This document shows positions 5,843 to 6,974 of a stretch of 6,974 bases of DNA, one piece after another. How positions within the stretch are numbered: the first letter of the stretch is position 1; every line of letters begins with the position of its first letter. The position numbers and the translations under genes are program-made. The notes beneath the pieces are model-generated. The model saw only the letters and a program-made list of their open reading frames with translations. It made no database searches and was not told where the DNA came from. Origin of the DNA: Bacteroidales bacterium (lineage in GTDB: Bacteria > Bacteroidota > Bacteroidia > Bacteroidales > P3); assembly GCA_017618625.1 (NCBI GenBank), contig JAFZTV010000069.1, forward strand, positions 1 through 6,974. The letters run 5' to 3'.

Positions 5843-6974
5843 TTAGAGTTTGAAGGCTTTCTTGATTTTATCGACATAGTCGAGTCTTTCCCAAGTGAAT
5901 AGGTTTACTTTGCGTTTGACTTTTTTGCCGTTGACTTCGAAGGTCTTGGTGACGGGCTTTGGGTCGCGACCCATGTGGCCGTAGCGGGCGGTCTCCCTGT
6001 AGATGGGGTTCTTGAGGCCGAAACGCTGGACTATGGCGTAGGGGCGCATGTCGAAGATTTTCGATATGTGTTTGGCGATTTCGCCGTCGGTCATCTTGAC
6101 ATGGGCTGTGCCGTAGGTGTTGACGTAGAGTCCGACGGGTTCGGCGACGCCGATGGCGTAGGCGACCTGTACGAGGACTTCGTCGCAGAGGCCTGCGGCG
6201 ACCATGTTTTTGGCTATGTGGCGAGTGGCGTAGGCAGCCGAGCGGTCAACCTTGGAGGAGTCTTTGCCCGAGAAGGCTCCGCCGCCGTGGGCGCCGCGTC
6301 CGCCGTAGGTGTCAACGATTATCTTGCGTCCCGTGAGGCCGGTGTCGCCGTGAGGACCGCCGATGACGAACTTGCCGGTCGGGTTGACGTGCAGTTTGAA
6401 TCCGTCGGGGTTCTTCTTGGCGTCGTAAACGCCTTTCTCGAAGAGGCGGCGGTTGGCTGCGGTGAGGCGTTTGAGCACGCGCGGGATGAGGATTTTCTCG
6501 ATGTCGGAGCGTATCTGCTTGAGCATGGCCTTCTCGCCGCCGAAGTCGTCGTGTTGGGTGGAGATGACGATGGCTTCGATGCGCTCGGGTGTGCCGTTGT
6601 CGCTGTATTGGACGGTTATCTGGCTCTTGGCATCGGGGCGGAGGTAGGGCATGAGGTTGGTTTTCTTGCGGATTTCGCTGAGTTCGAGAAGGAAGATGTG
6701 GGCTAGGGTGATGGGGAGAGGCATGTATTCGGCGGTCTCGTTGCAGGCGTAGCCGAACATCATGCCTTGGTCTCCGGCACCCTGTTCCTCCTCTTTCTTG
6801 CGGCTGACGCCCTGATTGATGTCGCCGCTCTGGCCGTGGATGGTGGAGAGCACGGCGCACGACTCGGCCTCGAACTTGTATTCGCCTTTGGTGTAGCCTA
6901 TCTCCTTGATGACGTCGCGCACGGTCTCCTGGATGTCGACCCAGCCGTTGCAGGTCACCTCACCGCTGACGACA
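5843..6974 (-). CDS. metK: S-adenosylmethionine synthetase (methionine adenosyltransferase), N-terminus beyond window
   Basis: This enzyme makes S-adenosylmethionine from methionine and ATP in the cytoplasm, releasing phosphate and diphosphate. It needs Mg2+ and K+. The visible part is 376 residues, counted from the right edge. The reading frame stays open through the edge, with [11 protein letters not shown] at the start. The GTG at 6958-6956 is the Val codon in GEV, not a start. The missing N-terminus would hold the GHPDK nucleotide-binding motif. Both family signatures are present: [12 protein letters not shown] at about residues 65-76 and [19 protein letters not shown] at about 230-248. 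The [32 protein letters not shown] and C-terminal FTWERLD segments also agree. The extended KKEEEQ stretch before the first signature and the YLRPDAKSQ segment resemble Bacteroidota MetK proteins. There is no frameshift or missing motif in the visible part, so the gene should be functional. It is convergent with the second small lipoprotein gene and functionally unrelated to its neighbours. Its promoter lies outside the window. Confidence 0.98.
   Translation of the reverse strand, partial: VVSGEVTCNGWVDIQETVRDVIKEIGYTKGEYKFEAESCAVLSTIHGQSGDINQGVSRKKEEEQGAGDQGMMFGYACNETAEYMPLPITLAHIFLLELSEIRKKTNLMPYLRPDAKSQITVQYSDNGTPERIEAIVISTQHDDFGGEKAMLKQIRSDIEKILIPRVLKRLTAANRRLFEKGVYDAKKNPDGFKLHVNPTGKFVIGGPHGDTGLTGRKIIVDTYGGRGAHGGGAFSGKDSSKVDRSAAYATRHIAKNMVAAGLCDEVLVQVAYAIGVAEPVGLYVNTYGTAHVKMTDGEIAKHISKIFDMRPYAIVQRFGLKNPIYRETARYGHMGRDPKPVTKTFEVNGKKVKRKVNLFTWERLDYVDKIKKAFKL

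Noticed and set aside
5975..6706. Plus-strand open frame of 243 codons within metK.
   Set aside because: It is antisense to a strongly conserved housekeeping gene and is Val/Gly/Ala-rich as expected from reverse-reading GC-rich codons. It has no promoter or recognisable domain.
6956..6958. GTG as a possible start codon for metK.
   Set aside because: The frame continues upstream to the window edge with conserved MetK residues (VVSGE). GTG encodes the Val of GEV, so the gene is truncated by the window, not short.
1..6974. Search for CRISPR repeats, insertion-sequence ends, tRNA or rRNA genes, integrases and toxin-antitoxin pairs.
   Set aside because: No regularly spaced repeats, transposase-like frames, cloverleaf-like sequences or small paired open frames were seen. 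All intergenic DNA is accounted for by promoters, terminators or short spacers.

Overview
The window looks like an ordinary chromosomal stretch from a member of the Bacteroidota, most likely order Bacteroidales. Three things point there. Two promoters carry the -7 element TAnnTTTG, with a -33 TTG/TTTG element 17-19 bases upstream, and a third has the -7 element alone. Starts are preceded by A-rich leaders and no Shine-Dalgarno sequence. The partial S-adenosylmethionine synthetase has the Bacteroidota-type sequence. Genus cannot be fixed from this sequence.

Layout, left to right. (1) 140-1360 (+): a lipoprotein with two tandem copies of a probable right-handed beta-helix unit. It ends at a strong hairpin and faces the next gene tail to tail. 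(2) 1426-3993 (-): a secreted, multidomain family 20 glycoside hydrolase (beta-N-acetylhexosaminidase type) with a chitobiase-type C-terminal domain and an F5/8 C (CBM32-like) domain. (3) 3994-4096: a 103-base divergent promoter region whose two promoters interleave. (4) 4097-4843 and 5086-5760 (+): two tandem paralogous lipoproteins of unknown function. Each has its own copy of nearly the same promoter and its own rho-independent terminator. (5) 5843-6974 (-): metK, cut by the right edge of the window and sharing a two-way terminator with the second paralogue.

Four of the five genes encode exported envelope proteins: three lipoproteins and one secreted glycosidase. metK is a housekeeping gene that is simply adjacent. 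There is no clear multi-gene operon here, because every gene has its own promoter or terminator boundaries. The divergent pair, glycosidase and first paralogue, is the only arrangement suggesting possible co-regulation.

I found no tRNA, rRNA, CRISPR array, insertion sequence, integrase or phage gene, and no convincing sign of an undescribed multi-component system. The most interesting points are the promoter-plus-gene tandem duplication of the small lipoproteins, the two-unit internal duplication in the first lipoprotein, and the interleaved divergent promoters. No gene-free stretch exceeds about 250 bases.
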